64,000 nucleotides of DNA from Kudoa neothunni. Taxonomy: Eukaryota > Cnidaria. The notes beneath the pieces were generated by a model. The model was not told where the DNA came from. It worked only from the letters and a program-made list of their open reading frames with translations, and made no database searches. Position 1 is the first letter of the stretch; each line of letters starts with the position of its first letter. The stretch spans positions 1,612,001-1,676,000 of the forward strand of contig OZ199840.1 of assembly GCA_964304625.1 (NCBI GenBank), given 5' to 3'. Positions 24,509-36,990 of this stretch are shown here, piece after piece. A program made the translations under genes and the position numbers.

Positions 24509-25252
24509 TTTTTTAATCCTCACTCTTCCGATTTAAACCGAAAACACTATCAAATATTATATATTTTAAGAACCAACGATAATTATGGTTGAGTTAGTTC
24601 ACTAAAATTATGCAAATTTATACGAAAAATAATACTACAGTAAAAGTAACTTTATAATTAAATATCAGTAAATGATAAATATTTGGTCACGTGCCGACAA
24701 CCCGACATCGTTCAATCGAATTTTAAGTCTCATTATGCGAATACCTTGATATTGCTTACTTTGAATTTGGGCTATTTACATAGATAATTAAGCCATTCTT
24801 TTTTATTAGGTATTTTCGCGTAATGTCGTGATACATTTTCTAATAAAAATAATAAATCAAGTTGGTTGACATGGTAACTGTTGGGTGTTAACAAAATCAA
24901 ATATTAAATGTATCCGAGATCCAATTAATTTACGTTATGTTAAACAACTAAAAAACAAATTAATATGTCAAATACACTAAATACATTAATTAGAGTCGGT
25001 AAGTATGATTATTTGGTGTGAGATTTAAGGTAAATGGATTAGTAGCTAGGTTTGATAAGGTCCAATAATTATTTTAGGATTATTATAATTTTGGTTTTAC
25101 ACAGATGAATTAATAGATATCTTTCCTATGGAAATAAAATTAACTAAATTAAACTATGCAATTCCAATTAATAATTTTCACATAAACTAATAGTTTGATA
25201 AGGATTAGCGTAAAATCTGTTGGTGTTGTGGGTGGTAGATCCTGGGTGACCA

Positions 25253-27824
25253 ATGGAGTTATCGTTGGATTTCGATTTGGATGATTTGAACGAGGCTGAT
25301 TTAAATGCAATAATAGATCATTTATGTAAATATTCGCGTGCATGAAATGATAATGACTGGGAAATGTTGTAGGTGTGTCGGCTGACTCGACAAATGTCAT
25401 AGGGGAGTTTTGTGAGGAGAATATTGAGTTGATTCGACAGAACGTATTCACAGTATAGTTTGATTACCGTATATTGGTAATGAGTATATTATTGGGGATT
25501 TGATCAGAAATTTAAAGAGCTCAAAGTCACTCTAGCTATTGTGAGAGTAAGATTTGTGCGTGAAAAATTTTCCAATAAACCTCATCGCCATACTTGATAT
25601 TAGGCGTATAGAGAAAAAACTAAGCAGTTGAATTTGAAATTAAAAAACCATGATGAACGTGTGAAACGACTTGAAGACGAAGTAGCTACACATAGTTTCA
25701 ACTATTAGATGTTATACTTTTAAAATTTCATGTTAGAACAATCAACTACAATATAAAATCAAAATTAAAAATAAACTACTAAACGAGATGTTAGCGTTTG
25801 ACGAATGTGATGAGAAAACAGAAAATATTCAACCCTCATTAAATTCGCCACAAAAAGACATGAATTTTTGGGAGAATATAAATTCAGTTGGTGATAATAT
25901 TTCGCTTGGATCTAATGATAGATTGACTGTTGAACGAAATCTGTTTCAACGATTGCCCCCCGAAACCAGCTCCAGTGACGTGGAATCAGTTTATCGTTCT
26001 AATTCTGGCCGCTCTCAACTGCTAAAAACTAAATCATGTAATTTTTCTGGTGAATTTTTATTTTTATTCATAGCTTGAATTTTGTTTTATGTAAAGATGA
26101 TGATGGGTTTAATTTATATGCAGAAAAGGTGTTTGTTTGATCAATATTTAATTGTACTTATTATGTGTGCTCATACAGATGCAAGAGCTGTGTTTGCATT
26201 CGAAAACTCTAACCAAAGATGAGCGAAATTTGATCGAACAGCTGTTGGTTAATTTCACCGAGCATATAAATCAAAATAAATTCGTTAATGAATTCCTTTC
26301 GACAAATATTGAAGAGGCATTACAGCAGAAAGTATTATTTTTCACTCAACAAATTTTCGGTTATAATAATTGATAAACTAATGGTAGGATGAAATCAACT
26401 ATCTTGTGTCTGAAATGGAAAAATTGGAGGAGGAAAAAATCCAAGCAATTTTATGGTTAGAAATTTTTAATTGATTTATTTTAGCTTGCCACTGCCAACG
26501 AAACAATCACCACTAAAATGGAATTGTTGACCGAAAGACTTAATGATGTTAACGAAAAAGTATTGCTCTTTTGATGAGAGATTTTTAAGATTTTCTAATT
26601 AAGCTGTATAATATGACGAAAAAATGTGAATTATATGAAGAGCGCTACCGAATCAATAAGGTAAATTCTAAATGAACTAACTGTAAAAATATTTTCATAA
26701 AGACCTCCACAAATGGAATCATCCCTAATGAATATAATCGCATGCTTGGCGACGGTCACAATAATGCTTTGGATGAATTTGGAGAAGACCGACAATTGAT
26801 TAAATCTCCAAATTTAAGTTCCGGTTTGTCGACCTCCTTTTCTAAAGGTGCTAGGGAATCTTCTTTGGATGATGAACAGCAGGATTTCAATGGAACAAGT
26901 TTTTTTGTTTTATTAATGAATTCTGTAATATTATTTCACATTAGGAAGTCAAATAAGAAAAACCCCACTTGCTACACCAAAGTTCAAATTAGTCAAATCA
27001 ATGGAGGGTATTAATTGCTAGATTTCGTTGAGTTTTATTATTAAACGCCCCTTTTTCGGCGATAGGCTCTAGTATGTTGGGTAAATGGAAAAATCTCGCT
27101 ACGACTTCAAGAGGACTTCAAATAACCAAACAACTATTCAAAGACGATTACACTGCGGACAGCGCCATTAATAATACTAACAAAGAACAATCTCTCGAAC
27201 CTTCTTCTCCTTTCTTTTCCTCCAATAATGCTGATAACAATCAGTGGCAATCAGGTTTGCCTTAAATTTACGTTTCTTTATTATATTTCAACTACAATTG
27301 TAGATCAACCAAACAGTCCCAAAGACTCAAAAATGGACGCTAATGTAGCCAAGCGCGGCCCTAAAATAATTCCTGCAGTCACGCGTTTGGGTCATGCTTT
27401 TCAGGTGAACAAAAAATCAAATGTCAACCAAAAACCGCAAGAGCAAAAACCCCGTGGAATTTTGAGTCGTTTTGGTGCTGTTGGTGATCCGTTTGATGTG
27501 TTAAAATCATCTTCACCTGCAGTCAACCATCCCGCGTCAACCATTGCTTCTTCAAATGTTGTTCAAAACCATGAGAACATTCCACCTAACAGCAATCAAG
27601 ACGGTCAGCTGGATGAAGATCAAATAGAAGATCTCTTGAAACAGCTAGATGACACTGTTGGTGTGGTGACAAAAAACCAAAAGACCGACATAAACCAAGC
27701 ACAATCGAAACCTATCAGTCATTCTTCACAACGCACAACCTCCAGTGAAGAATCAACCAAAACCAATGTTTATAGCGGTGTAAAGAATTTTTTATCCTCT
27801 TATTTGAGATCATCTTTCAAATAG
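25253..27824 (+). CDS. Multi-exon coiled-coil / low-complexity protein, complete copy
   Basis: At least ten short exons with tiny introns. Clear ones: 25253-25325, 25373-25443, 25508-25546, 25604-25694, 26945-27007, 27066-27254 and 27304-27824 (stop). Several more lie between 25795 and 26900. The last four junctions keep phase 1 throughout. The N-terminal third is acidic then coiled coil. The middle repeats charged helices (YLVSEMEKLEEEKIQ, MELLTERLNDVNEK). The C-terminal 240 residues are Ser/Asn/Gln-rich with GILSRFGAVGDPFDVLKSSS, and an acidic helix (DEDQIEDLLKQLDD) precedes the basic end SYLRSSFK. One junction near 26455 seems to need a GC-AG intron or another donor, and the join near 26040-26180 is uncertain. 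A vesicle-tether or centrosomal role would suit the look, but I do not recognise the family. Confidence 0.65.
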
Positions 27825-28132
27825 AATATGTGTATTTTAAAACTAATAAAATATTTTTTATTTCACGCTTACTGTGTTATATTTGATTTTTTGAAGTTGT
27901 TCTGGCATAAGTGTAAAATAGTATCTTTCTTATGTACTAAAAGTTTATATATGCGACATATTTTTCCCATAAAAAGATTTTGACAAGCTTTTAATGTCCG
28001 AGATTAGTTATAACTTCTTTTAATTTCAAATCAGCTTTTTTTTGTATTTTTCTTTGAATAGATTATAGCACATGTATTTAAATTTAAAGTCCAATTAAAA
28101 TCTTATTAAAACAATATTTATTTTTTTTATTA
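27825..28132. other. 3' flank of the coiled-coil gene
   Basis: AT-rich. An AATAAA-type signal (ACTAATAAAATAT) sits about 20 bases after the stop codon. Nothing else seen before the repeat begins at 28133. Confidence 0.5.
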
Positions 28133-29908
28133 CTAGCGCTAATGCCCAGTTTTGCCTGGTACTGTGTGTTGGAAAATGTTGACTTTAATTTTATTTTTCT
28201 AATTTAATTGATGCATTTTAAAGCTTTTCAGTATTTTTGCAATGTAATGATCTAAAAAACAAAATTATGCGCGTACTTTCCATTCAAATATAAGTAGAGG
28301 TATTGAGGGAAATTAATGAATATTTATGAGTTTATTTTGCAAATTATGACCAAAAATATAATGAATTTAATTAATGATTAAAGTTCATTTATTTATTAAA
28401 CAACATCAATAAATAACTTAAATAGGACTTTCAGTTCATTTCAAAATTTAGCTATAAAAATTAATCCTTCTAGTTATAAAATTTATTATTAGTCTACAAA
28501 GGATAATAAAATAAAATCAACTTAAGATGCGCAAGAAATAAAAATATTAATTGTTACTCCTTTTTTTCAATTTTATAAAGGATGTTAATGAGACTTTAAT
28601 AATCTGTGAGTGGTCACTTACGTATTCATTAATTTAACATAATTTCCCGATTTTTGAATAAATAAAAACCTTCTTTTTAACAATAATACTTATTGGTTCA
28701 AAAATATACAAACTTAATTATCAAAATACGATTAAATCTAAAATCTAAATTGTAAAGGTGTTTTATGGTCGAAAATTACAGTAATGCTTAAATATTTTAA
28801 TATCAACTGGTTTCCTCGAAGGAGTGCACCCTTTTCAAAATAAATGCACTATTTGATTGTTCTGGAAAATTTCGTTGTATTGAACTATTCTTAGCTTAAC
28901 GATAACTTTGTGAAAATATAGGTTAGATCGAATAGACCAATAATTTCTCATTTACTTACATGACACATATTGAGAAAGATTGTATTTTCATGCAGTTTTT
29001 ATATCATAATGAATTAGTTTTAGCGAAAAGAAAATTACATATTGATTTGAATATTAATCTTAAGGTCTAGGGGTAAGGAGTAATTAGGTTACTAAGAACT
29101 TAATCATTATTTAAATATTATCTTATTAAATTTAGAAACTCATCGATTTAGTGATGCAAGATGTTTTGTAAGAAATTTTAGGAAAACCAAAAAATGAGTA
29201 AATATTATCGAAAATACGAATTTGGTTTCAATTTCAATCGATGTAAATAATAAAAAGAAATTTTCATTTAAGAAGTTATCACAAAAATTTAATTATTTGA
29301 AAACTCTACACACATCTTACATCGTTTTTAGAATGCGTATAAAATCCCAAATTATTCCAACAAGACAACAACTTATAATCTCAAATTATGTGTTTTATTT
29401 AAAATGGTCTCAAAACTTTTTGCTTAAAATGTATCTATAATGCTTGGAAAATGAATCTATATTTAAATAAATGTAATATGCCACAAATTTTAAGGGAAAT
29501 GCAAAAACTCTTGTAAATGTAACTTTAATAATTTTATTTGTCTTAAAATTACTCCAAACTGGTATATGTAACATTTTTGAAACATTATATACCAAATTTT
29601 ACAGATTCTCTCTCGTATGGAGTGGATAAAAGTTCATTCTAATTGATTGTCACTTTAAAGTAAACAAATATCAATATTATGCAAGTATTTTTTATTCTGT
29701 TATTCGACGTCGAAAACCAGAAAAATCATTATTTCTGATTTTCATATTGATTATTTTAGCAATTATAAGTGATTTAACTATTTTTTATAATAGTATCATC
29801 CTTCTAAATGTGTACTAAAAGCTGTATTTAAAATAACTTTCTCCATGGCAAATGTGCACTTGTGGACACAGACAGACACACTGACAGACAAAGGTTTATA
29901 TACATATA
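28133..29908 (-). mobile_element. Non-autonomous Helitron-like repeat, copy B
   Basis: Inverted partner of copy A. On the minus strand it ends ACCAGGCAAAACTGGGCAT, TAGCG, then CTAG followed by T: a 4-bp stem hairpin (CCAG/CTGG) about nine bases before CTAG. Its other end is a TATATGTATATAAACC run preceded by CTGTC-rich DNA. Between the ends it matches copy A over about 1.75 kb at roughly 98-99%. No protein is encoded. Absence of terminal inverted repeats, the 3' hairpin and the CTAG-T end all suit a Helitron relative, but no autonomous partner is in the window to confirm it. Confidence 0.65.
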
Positions 29909-31323
29909 TTTTTATTCATATATTTTTTGATTTTTTCATGCAATTGACCATTTTAATATATTTTTTCGATTCATTGGCTAAATTTAGTATTAAGGCTTAT
30001 GAAAATAATATATAAACTAAAAAATAAATTATATTATACTATTCTGAAGTATTTTTTCAAATCAATTGCAAAATTGACGTTCGAAAAGTGCAATAACATA
30101 ACTGACTAAAATCTGAACGTTAATTCCAAAAAATAATGTCTGCCAGACGATATTTAATAAACGTAAAAATTATAGAAATTTAAAAATTATAGAAATTGTA
30201 CTATTTTGAAGGTTATATACATCAGAAACAAGATCGAAAATTTGTGCGCGCTGACATGCGCGATGGTCGATTGATACCGAAGAGTGATTTTTGGTAACAT
30301 TCTAGAATTGGATATTTGAAATTTTTTGTCGTCAATCAATCTTATAAAAATGAGTTACCTCATAGAATATAAGAATCGGGATTTTGCGAATGCGCGAACA
30401 TGTCGAAATTTTGGAGCTGGATACTCCCCATTATCTTGTATTGTTTTGATGGAAACCCGGATGTTAGAAACAAAAAATACAAGGAGATTGAGTTGGTAAA
30501 AATTGTTGTTTACCAATTTATAATGTAATAATCTGGGTTCAAATTGATCTGTAGAAACCTTCGAGGGCGCCTTTTTAGCGACTTTTGAAGGTGACTACAG
30601 TTGATTGTGTCTAGGATTTAAATATATGCGTTTCCCCGGATACTGCCATATATTTAAGATCTTGATGACATTTTGTTGGTTTACATCCCGAAATAATTTG
30701 AGATTTGCGTAATATAAATGCAAACCTGGATTTATTTCAAGTTTTCTGTTTGTTTGCTATAGTCGTTGAGCGTTAATTGTTTCAGAAGTGTTGCTAAATT
30801 ACTTGGTTACTTCGCTGTATTCGATTTAATGTTGTTTTATATCATAACATTCTTTATATATTTTCCGTTGAAATAATATCACATTAGGTTAATCAAATAA
30901 AATATTTCATTATATAAGCAAAAATTATCTTAAAATATTAGAAATCCAATATAATTTAATGTATAATTTTCTGATTAACAAAATTACATTTTTATTTTAT
31001 GCATATCTTATGTTACCCGTCTATGATCCAATTTTGGTAAATATTTAAAATTGAGATCCAGATAGCTTTATAAACTAAATAATCGGTTAATTTTAATCGG
31101 TTTTACATCATAATTATCGTAATGAGAAAAATGTATTCCCCTAAAGTAATATGACATAAATTTATGTTAACTTTTTTTATTTAATTTATATATTTTAAGA
31201 AGTAAAGATTATATAATAAATTATACAACTGTATTGAACTGGTATTCGATACAATACATTTATTACAGACCATTTGATTATTGAATTGAACAATAATTTT
31301 CGGAATGGATTATCTTAAATAAA
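29909..31323. other. Intergenic region upstream of the cysteine-module gene
   Basis: About 1.4 kb without a recognisable gene. The stretch 30220-30700 is less AT-rich and may be a worn repeat, but I could not place it in a family. Confidence 0.45.
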
Positions 31324-34321
31324 ATGAATACTTTTGTTAAGTTCTTTGGAATTTTCCTCATCATAAATTGTAAAAATTTACAATAGTTTGAAAATTATTA
31401 ATTAGGTAATAGTCAAATTCTTCCTGTTGAGTGCACAAGATCAACAGAGCTCTGCTTCAACAGCGACAGTGAACTCATTATCATACAAAATTTTTAAAGA
31501 TGATAATGATATGAAGGTTCATTTAACATTAAGTGGTGGGACCGATATTTCTACAAAAAAATGTTACATTAAAAAGTCAAATGAGGCTGGTGAAGCCTAC
31601 CAAGATATCGATTCTTGTACTGACAATGAAAGTTCATCACCTGATACCGCAAAATGTGTTAAGTCATGTAACCTAAATAATAATAAATTTACATATGTCG
31701 AATTGTCACCAAGAACAAAATATGTCGCAATTTTTGACGCAAATGAAGTTACACGAGCTGCTGCAAAATCCACTGGTGGAACCGTCTTTGGACTTGAGAT
31801 ACGTAAATTTATACTGTTCTAATTTTTAAAACAATATTTATAGCACTTTTGGTGAATCCGCAAGTATCAGTAAGTATTACAACTGATCAAAAATTGAAAT
31901 TAAGTACGAAAACATGTAAAGCCGTTGCATGTCCCATATATTTCAAGAATGTTGAATATGTTGCAGGAACAGTTGGAGGTAGCTGTACTGCAGATAATCA
32001 AAATAACGAAGTTGAATTTGATTTAATGATACCACATTATGAAATGAAATGCGTGGGTTATCCCAGCTTCTTTTATAAACTGCAAAATAAATATACATTG
32101 ATGAACACTGGTGTTTATATACCGCAGTATTATGTGAAATATAATGACTCCGAGAAAATAAAATACTTATTAGAATTCACCAATAAATTTCCATTTGAAA
32201 TTTGTCGGTTTGCAATCAAAGAAGTGTCATCTTCAACCGGCGATAATACATCAACAGATTATACTTCGAATTGTGGAGGGGCAGCTAAACCATGTTTTGC
32301 CCCATGCAATAACGTGGAACTTATTTTCGATAAGTCTAAAACGGTTGTCGAAATATTGATACAAACGAGACATTTTTCACTACGAAAAAATACTGATAAT
32401 TCTTATGATGGTTATAAACAAAAGAAATTTGGTAATTTATGAATGCTTATTATCTAATAAACTATATTTAGTTGTTTCTAAAACTATTGCTGATGGTAGT
32501 TCTGTTGAAATGTTATCAGCTGATTCACCTACCGGCGTTACACTAGATGTGCGTTTATTTAATCCAAATGCTAAACCAAAATTTACATCGTGTACTGTAA
32601 GTTATTATGCTGCTGATAAACCATCACCAGCCGCTGCATCCACTAAAGCAAAGTGTGGTGCAAATGATGAGCCGTGTGACACCGATTGTACTAACGCATT
32701 GATAATATTACAGTTAGCGAGCGGAAAACCCTTTATTCTTGAAATTAAAGCAGCAACATCTGACTCTAACGAGCATGGTGTTCCTTCTGAATTTAAAGAG
32801 CATATATTTTTCAGAACAAGTATAAATAATAAACTTATTTAAATATTTGAATTATTTAGATAAATCTGCTTCAAAAACATTTTCCAATGATACACCTACC
32901 ATACGTGATACAAGTTTATCTATAAAAGCAATTGAGGTTACAGAGACAGTTTCTAAAGATGATATCACCTGTGCTTACTACCTTAGTCCTAAAGGGAAGG
33001 ATGTTTATGTATGTGCAATGTGTCAAGATAGTTATCCTTGCAGAGGATACTGTAGAGAACCCCAAACTATAATGGGATTAAGTCCAGGAAAGGAATATGA
33101 TCTCAAGGTAGTTTCCCACAAAGATTACGGTTTCAAAGTTCACCAAATTACCACGAGTAACAAAATGCTCGTGTGATATGAAATAAATAATTATTTAGTA
33201 ATGTCAACGCTTACACTTGAAAGGAAATTTTTTGGACAAAGGCTTCCAAGTGATAGGTTCATTGTTATCGCCACATCCAACGGCTGTTTGTCATTACAAA
33301 ATAAAAGTCAAGAATGGCGAATCGTATGATTCAATATACGAATGTCCAGCAGCACCATCAGCAGTAAGTACTGGAAGTGCTCCTGCAAAATCAATACTCT
33401 ATAATAAAGGAGTGGCTAGATCGGCGGCCAAACAATCAACAAATGTAACACCTACAACTACAACTACCAACACCATAATCCCTACTTGTCAAACATTGTC
33501 TTTATGTAGCAATATCGTATTTAGTGAAGGTTACGAAGCAGAAAAAAGAATACCAGGTTTTAGTGACGGCTGTCGGCAGGTCTATTGAAGTCACAATAGA
33601 TATACCTAAAAGTAATAATGTTTCATTTAAAATTATATCTATACCTACAAATAAATCTATTTTACGATAATAATTGTAAAATGTTGTCAATAAATTAATT
33701 ATTTTATAAATGTAATTTATTGCTTTAATCTTTAATAAAAAGTTTAAATTAGACCCACTTCTTAAATCTCCTAAAGACCCGAAAAAGGAAATAACAGTGG
33801 TGATCACACGTGTTGACAAAACTTTAAATGTAAAAACAACACTACCAGAAGGCATGAATTCAAATTCGTTATGCAAATGGAAATTAACAAATTCGGAAGA
33901 TACCTCCAATCCAATCATAAAAAAATGCATGATTATTGGTGAAGGTTGTACGGTGTTTCCTCCATGCAATGCATTCACCATTACCGAGGTCGAAGACATC
34001 AACAATTATCACTTAGCGGTATTTGTTAGTGGAAACGAAAGTTTCTATGGAATCGGGGAGATAAATAAGGGTAATTGATTTATTTTGCTTTATCAAATTT
34101 AATAATAAAAATATATATAGGTGAAGCCTCGAACAAATCAACGTAATTTTAATATGTAAATATCATTATAAATTTATTTAGATCTAACAATTCGATGTAA
34201 AGTGATCTGGAATTTCTTGTTTAATAATTATTTATTTAGAATTATTGCAGCTGTAGTTCCAGCTGCTATTGCTGTTATCGGAATTGGTTTCTACTTTGGT
34301 TACTGGAAAAATAGAAGTTAG
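31324..34321 (+). CDS. Type I membrane protein with repeated four-cysteine modules, 810 aa, 11 exons
   Basis: Exons: 31324-31335, 31406-31802, 31844-32431, 32472-32819, 32860-33156, 33224-33529, 33564-33611, 33753-34070, 34121-34142, 34182-34196 and 34240-34321. The total is 2433 nt with no internal stop. Intron 1 is phase 0, the next seven are phase 1 and the last two phase 2. Splicing creates a signal peptide (MNTFVIVKFFLLSA, then QDQ). The ectodomain holds six or seven beta-rich modules, mostly one per exon. Each has Cys-x(14-27)-Cys-x(6-12)-Cys-x(3-5)-Cys: in module 1 Cys57, 75, 88 and 92, and later the pairs CFAPC, CDTDC and CRGYC. A Thr-rich insert lies near 600-615. A single helix (IIAAVVPAAIAVIGIGFYFG) and a short YWKNRS tail end the protein. 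Strand pattern and phase-1 exons recall fibronectin-III-like shuffled domains, but the cysteine frame fits no family I know. A cell-surface receptor or adhesion role is inferred. Confidence 0.75.
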
Positions 34322-36429
34322 AGAAGTTTATATAAAGATTAATTTATACTAAGTAGAATAGATTTAGATTATATTTTTGTTATATTATTTTTTTATTTAA
34401 TAGAATTTTTTTTTATTAAAAATGGGACTCAAGACAATTTACAATTAGTTCTATTTAATTATAATATACACAATTTAATTATGTAAACTTAAATAAATAA
34501 ATTTTAACTTCATTATGTTGTTATAATTGTCATATGTACATTTTAAAAATGTTCGTATATTTATTGACTTTGTTCCAAATAATAACTGTAACCATCAATT
34601 ATTAATGGTTCCTCACTTCCTTAAATTCTTATTTAAATTTAATATTATCCCTTTATCTGAAAATAATATTTTTACAAACAAAAATAAATGTAAAAACTAT
34701 TATGATCCTAAAGGACATTATTTATTATGGGCCTACATTATCACACCCAAACAGCTGGGCACTGTGATATTAAATAGTATTAGTTATTCTAACTAATACA
34801 ACGGGGCTAACTTCTATAAACTGATACAGTTATTCCATCTCTTGTTCAATTACAATATTCGTTATTATATTGGTTTCTATTCTTTCTTGAAATTAACAAA
34901 AATCATACTTAAAATACATTTTTTATTAAAAAAATATCATATAATGTTTTTTACGAACAAATAAAAATCATTTATTGTATGTTTTAATTTATGGTGGTAC
35001 TAAAAAAAATATACAAAGATGATATGTTAATTTTTAAAATTAATATAACATCATAAAATTTGTAATAACTTTGTTTGTAATCTTAATGGAGTCTATAGAA
35101 TTTCATTGCTAACGAAATATATTCAATTTATTAAAAAAAATTTAGTGATATAAGATAAATCAATCGCTTTCAACAATGATCTATAAAATGAAATAAATCG
35201 GAAATTTTCATTTTACCAATATTTTAGAATTTTTTTAACATAGTAGGTTTCTAGGCAAACGAAGAGATTATTATGCTATTTACGTTTCTTTAACTCTGAA
35301 AATGAAAATACGTTTAGATCTATAATTATCAGCTATTAAATTTTTTCTATTTGTATTAAAAAAAGTCATATACTTTAATAATTTAAACCCTCTAACAAAC
35401 TCAATTCCGACCACCCTCCAACGAATTTTGGGGTAAAATGGACCCCAGGCCGAATTTGGTCTCAATTCACTGCTCGTTGAAAACTTTAAATTCTCTGAAT
35501 CCAATCATTATTCTTTTAAAGTTATTATATATTCATAATTTAATTTTAAAATTAAGAATTTTTCGTTTTCTAGGATTTTATATCAAGTACTTTACACCAA
35601 GCAGTTTTGGCTGCCGGAAGGATCCCCGTTCTTATTCTATAAAAACATTTATGAAATTATAAAAAATAAAATATTCTAATCTCGAAAGGTTACATCCATT
35701 AAATATCGAGAAAAATCAAGGTTAATGTTTTCGATGTTGATCGAGCAATGATGATTGGTACCTACCAGCCGTTAGAAATGGAGGAGTAAATGGTTTTCTA
35801 ACGAATTATGATTCTAATTGCGATGAAATTGGAGATATTATTGAAGAGTGTTTCTCTCTAAATCTCTTTATGAAAGTTCAAGTTATTGTGGAATCAATCA
35901 CACTTATAGGGACAAAAATAATGTGTTCTGGTCTTCAGTTATGCCTTCAAGTGCAAAAATCAAGAAAAAAAACATTTTTAACAAACCTCTAGGTCTGATT
36001 ACATTTGCAAAATCCCAAATTTGCAATTTATAGAATAGTTTTTCTTTTTTTATGATGAATTTTTCAATTCTGCCATTACTCACACTAATAAATTTGTTGC
36101 TTTTCATTACGGGTGAAAATGGAAAATCTAAATATAGTGAGTTATAATCCATACATGGGAATTTTTAAATATTTGTGAATCTTTAAATATAAAATGGAGT
36201 CTCTTATGCAATTGTAGAGTTTGAATAAAGGACATTGTATATTTCGTAGAATCATGCTGTTTTATAGATCTATCCAAATAAACAGAAATGTACCCTTTGA
36301 TGACTGCACGAATAGAGTTTGTGATGAGAAGTCGATAAGTTTTTCCCGGAAGCCGAAGTTTTCAATAGGTGGAAAAGTATTTTGGCGATATGTCTATTTA
36401 TCTCTGCTCATCTTACAGTTGGTTAACAA
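34322..36429. other. Intergenic region, no gene recognised
   Basis: AT-rich DNA with AATAAA-like motifs shortly after the stop at 34321. Open frames at 34527-36152 are short, overlap one another on both strands and lack splice-consistent neighbours. The stretch 36200-36430 may be the 5' part of the piggyBac relic that follows. Confidence 0.45.
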
Positions 36430-36990
36430 TTAGTTTCATTAAGAGGCAGGTGTCCGTTTTCGCAGTATATTCCCTCCTAACTCGCGGTTTATACCATTAA
36501 ATTTTTTTCTTTTAACTTACTCTAATACCAATTATACACGTTATATTTTCGTTTCTCTTGGAAGAAACAATGACGAAATTACTAAATGTGTTGGTGAAAA
36601 TGTTGTTTTAGGGCTCTCGTCACGCTTGAAAAGGCCAGTAGAAACAATTTTGCGATAATTTTTCCACATCGATTCCGTCGGCAGACAAACTTCTGAACCT
36701 AGATTTAATCCTTCTGGAGACTATTCGGCATAATAAATGGGATACCTAATTAATTCTTAAAATCATGTAATAGAGGGAGTTTATAGTTTAATTTTCCTAA
36801 AAAGGACAGCACAGTAATTTTACTGGCGACGTCCTCAAACAATGTAATTTATGCCACGATCAGACAAAAAATCCCCAAGTTATTTTCGATTATAACAAAA
36901 CTAAGGGTGTGTGGATACGGTAGATAATATACCGTCCACTACGAAAAATGGTGTATTTTATACGCTCGATTCTCTGATATAAAAGTACAG
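36430..36990 (+). mobile_element. piggyBac-like transposase relic (plus strand)
   Basis: Translated pieces match the piggyBac transposase core in order. A LRGRCPFSQYIPS stretch corresponds to the family's FKGR-QYIPxKP. SLGRNNDEITKCVGENVVLG follows, then DNFSTSIPSADKLLN (the DNxFTS motif carrying a catalytic Asp) with ETIRHNKWD (the GTxRxNR motif). Finally VDTVDN sits in the DYNxxKGGVDxxDxxxxxY region. The frame shifts several times and contains stops, so this is a dead DNA transposon. No clear TTAA-bounded terminal repeats were found. It is distinct from the minus-strand relic at 38.0-40.76 kb. Confidence 0.75.

Larger units (their letters stand above)
21159..27036. repeat. Long direct repeat, copy 2
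   Basis: The 5878-base partner of 15082-20958. Unlike copy 1 it continues rightward into the last exons of the coiled-coil gene, so this copy holds the complete gene. Confidence 0.95.

Noticed and set aside
33502-34005. 167-aa minus-strand open frame
   Set aside because: It lies antisense to well-phased exons of the cysteine-module gene and shows no domain; it is a shadow frame.
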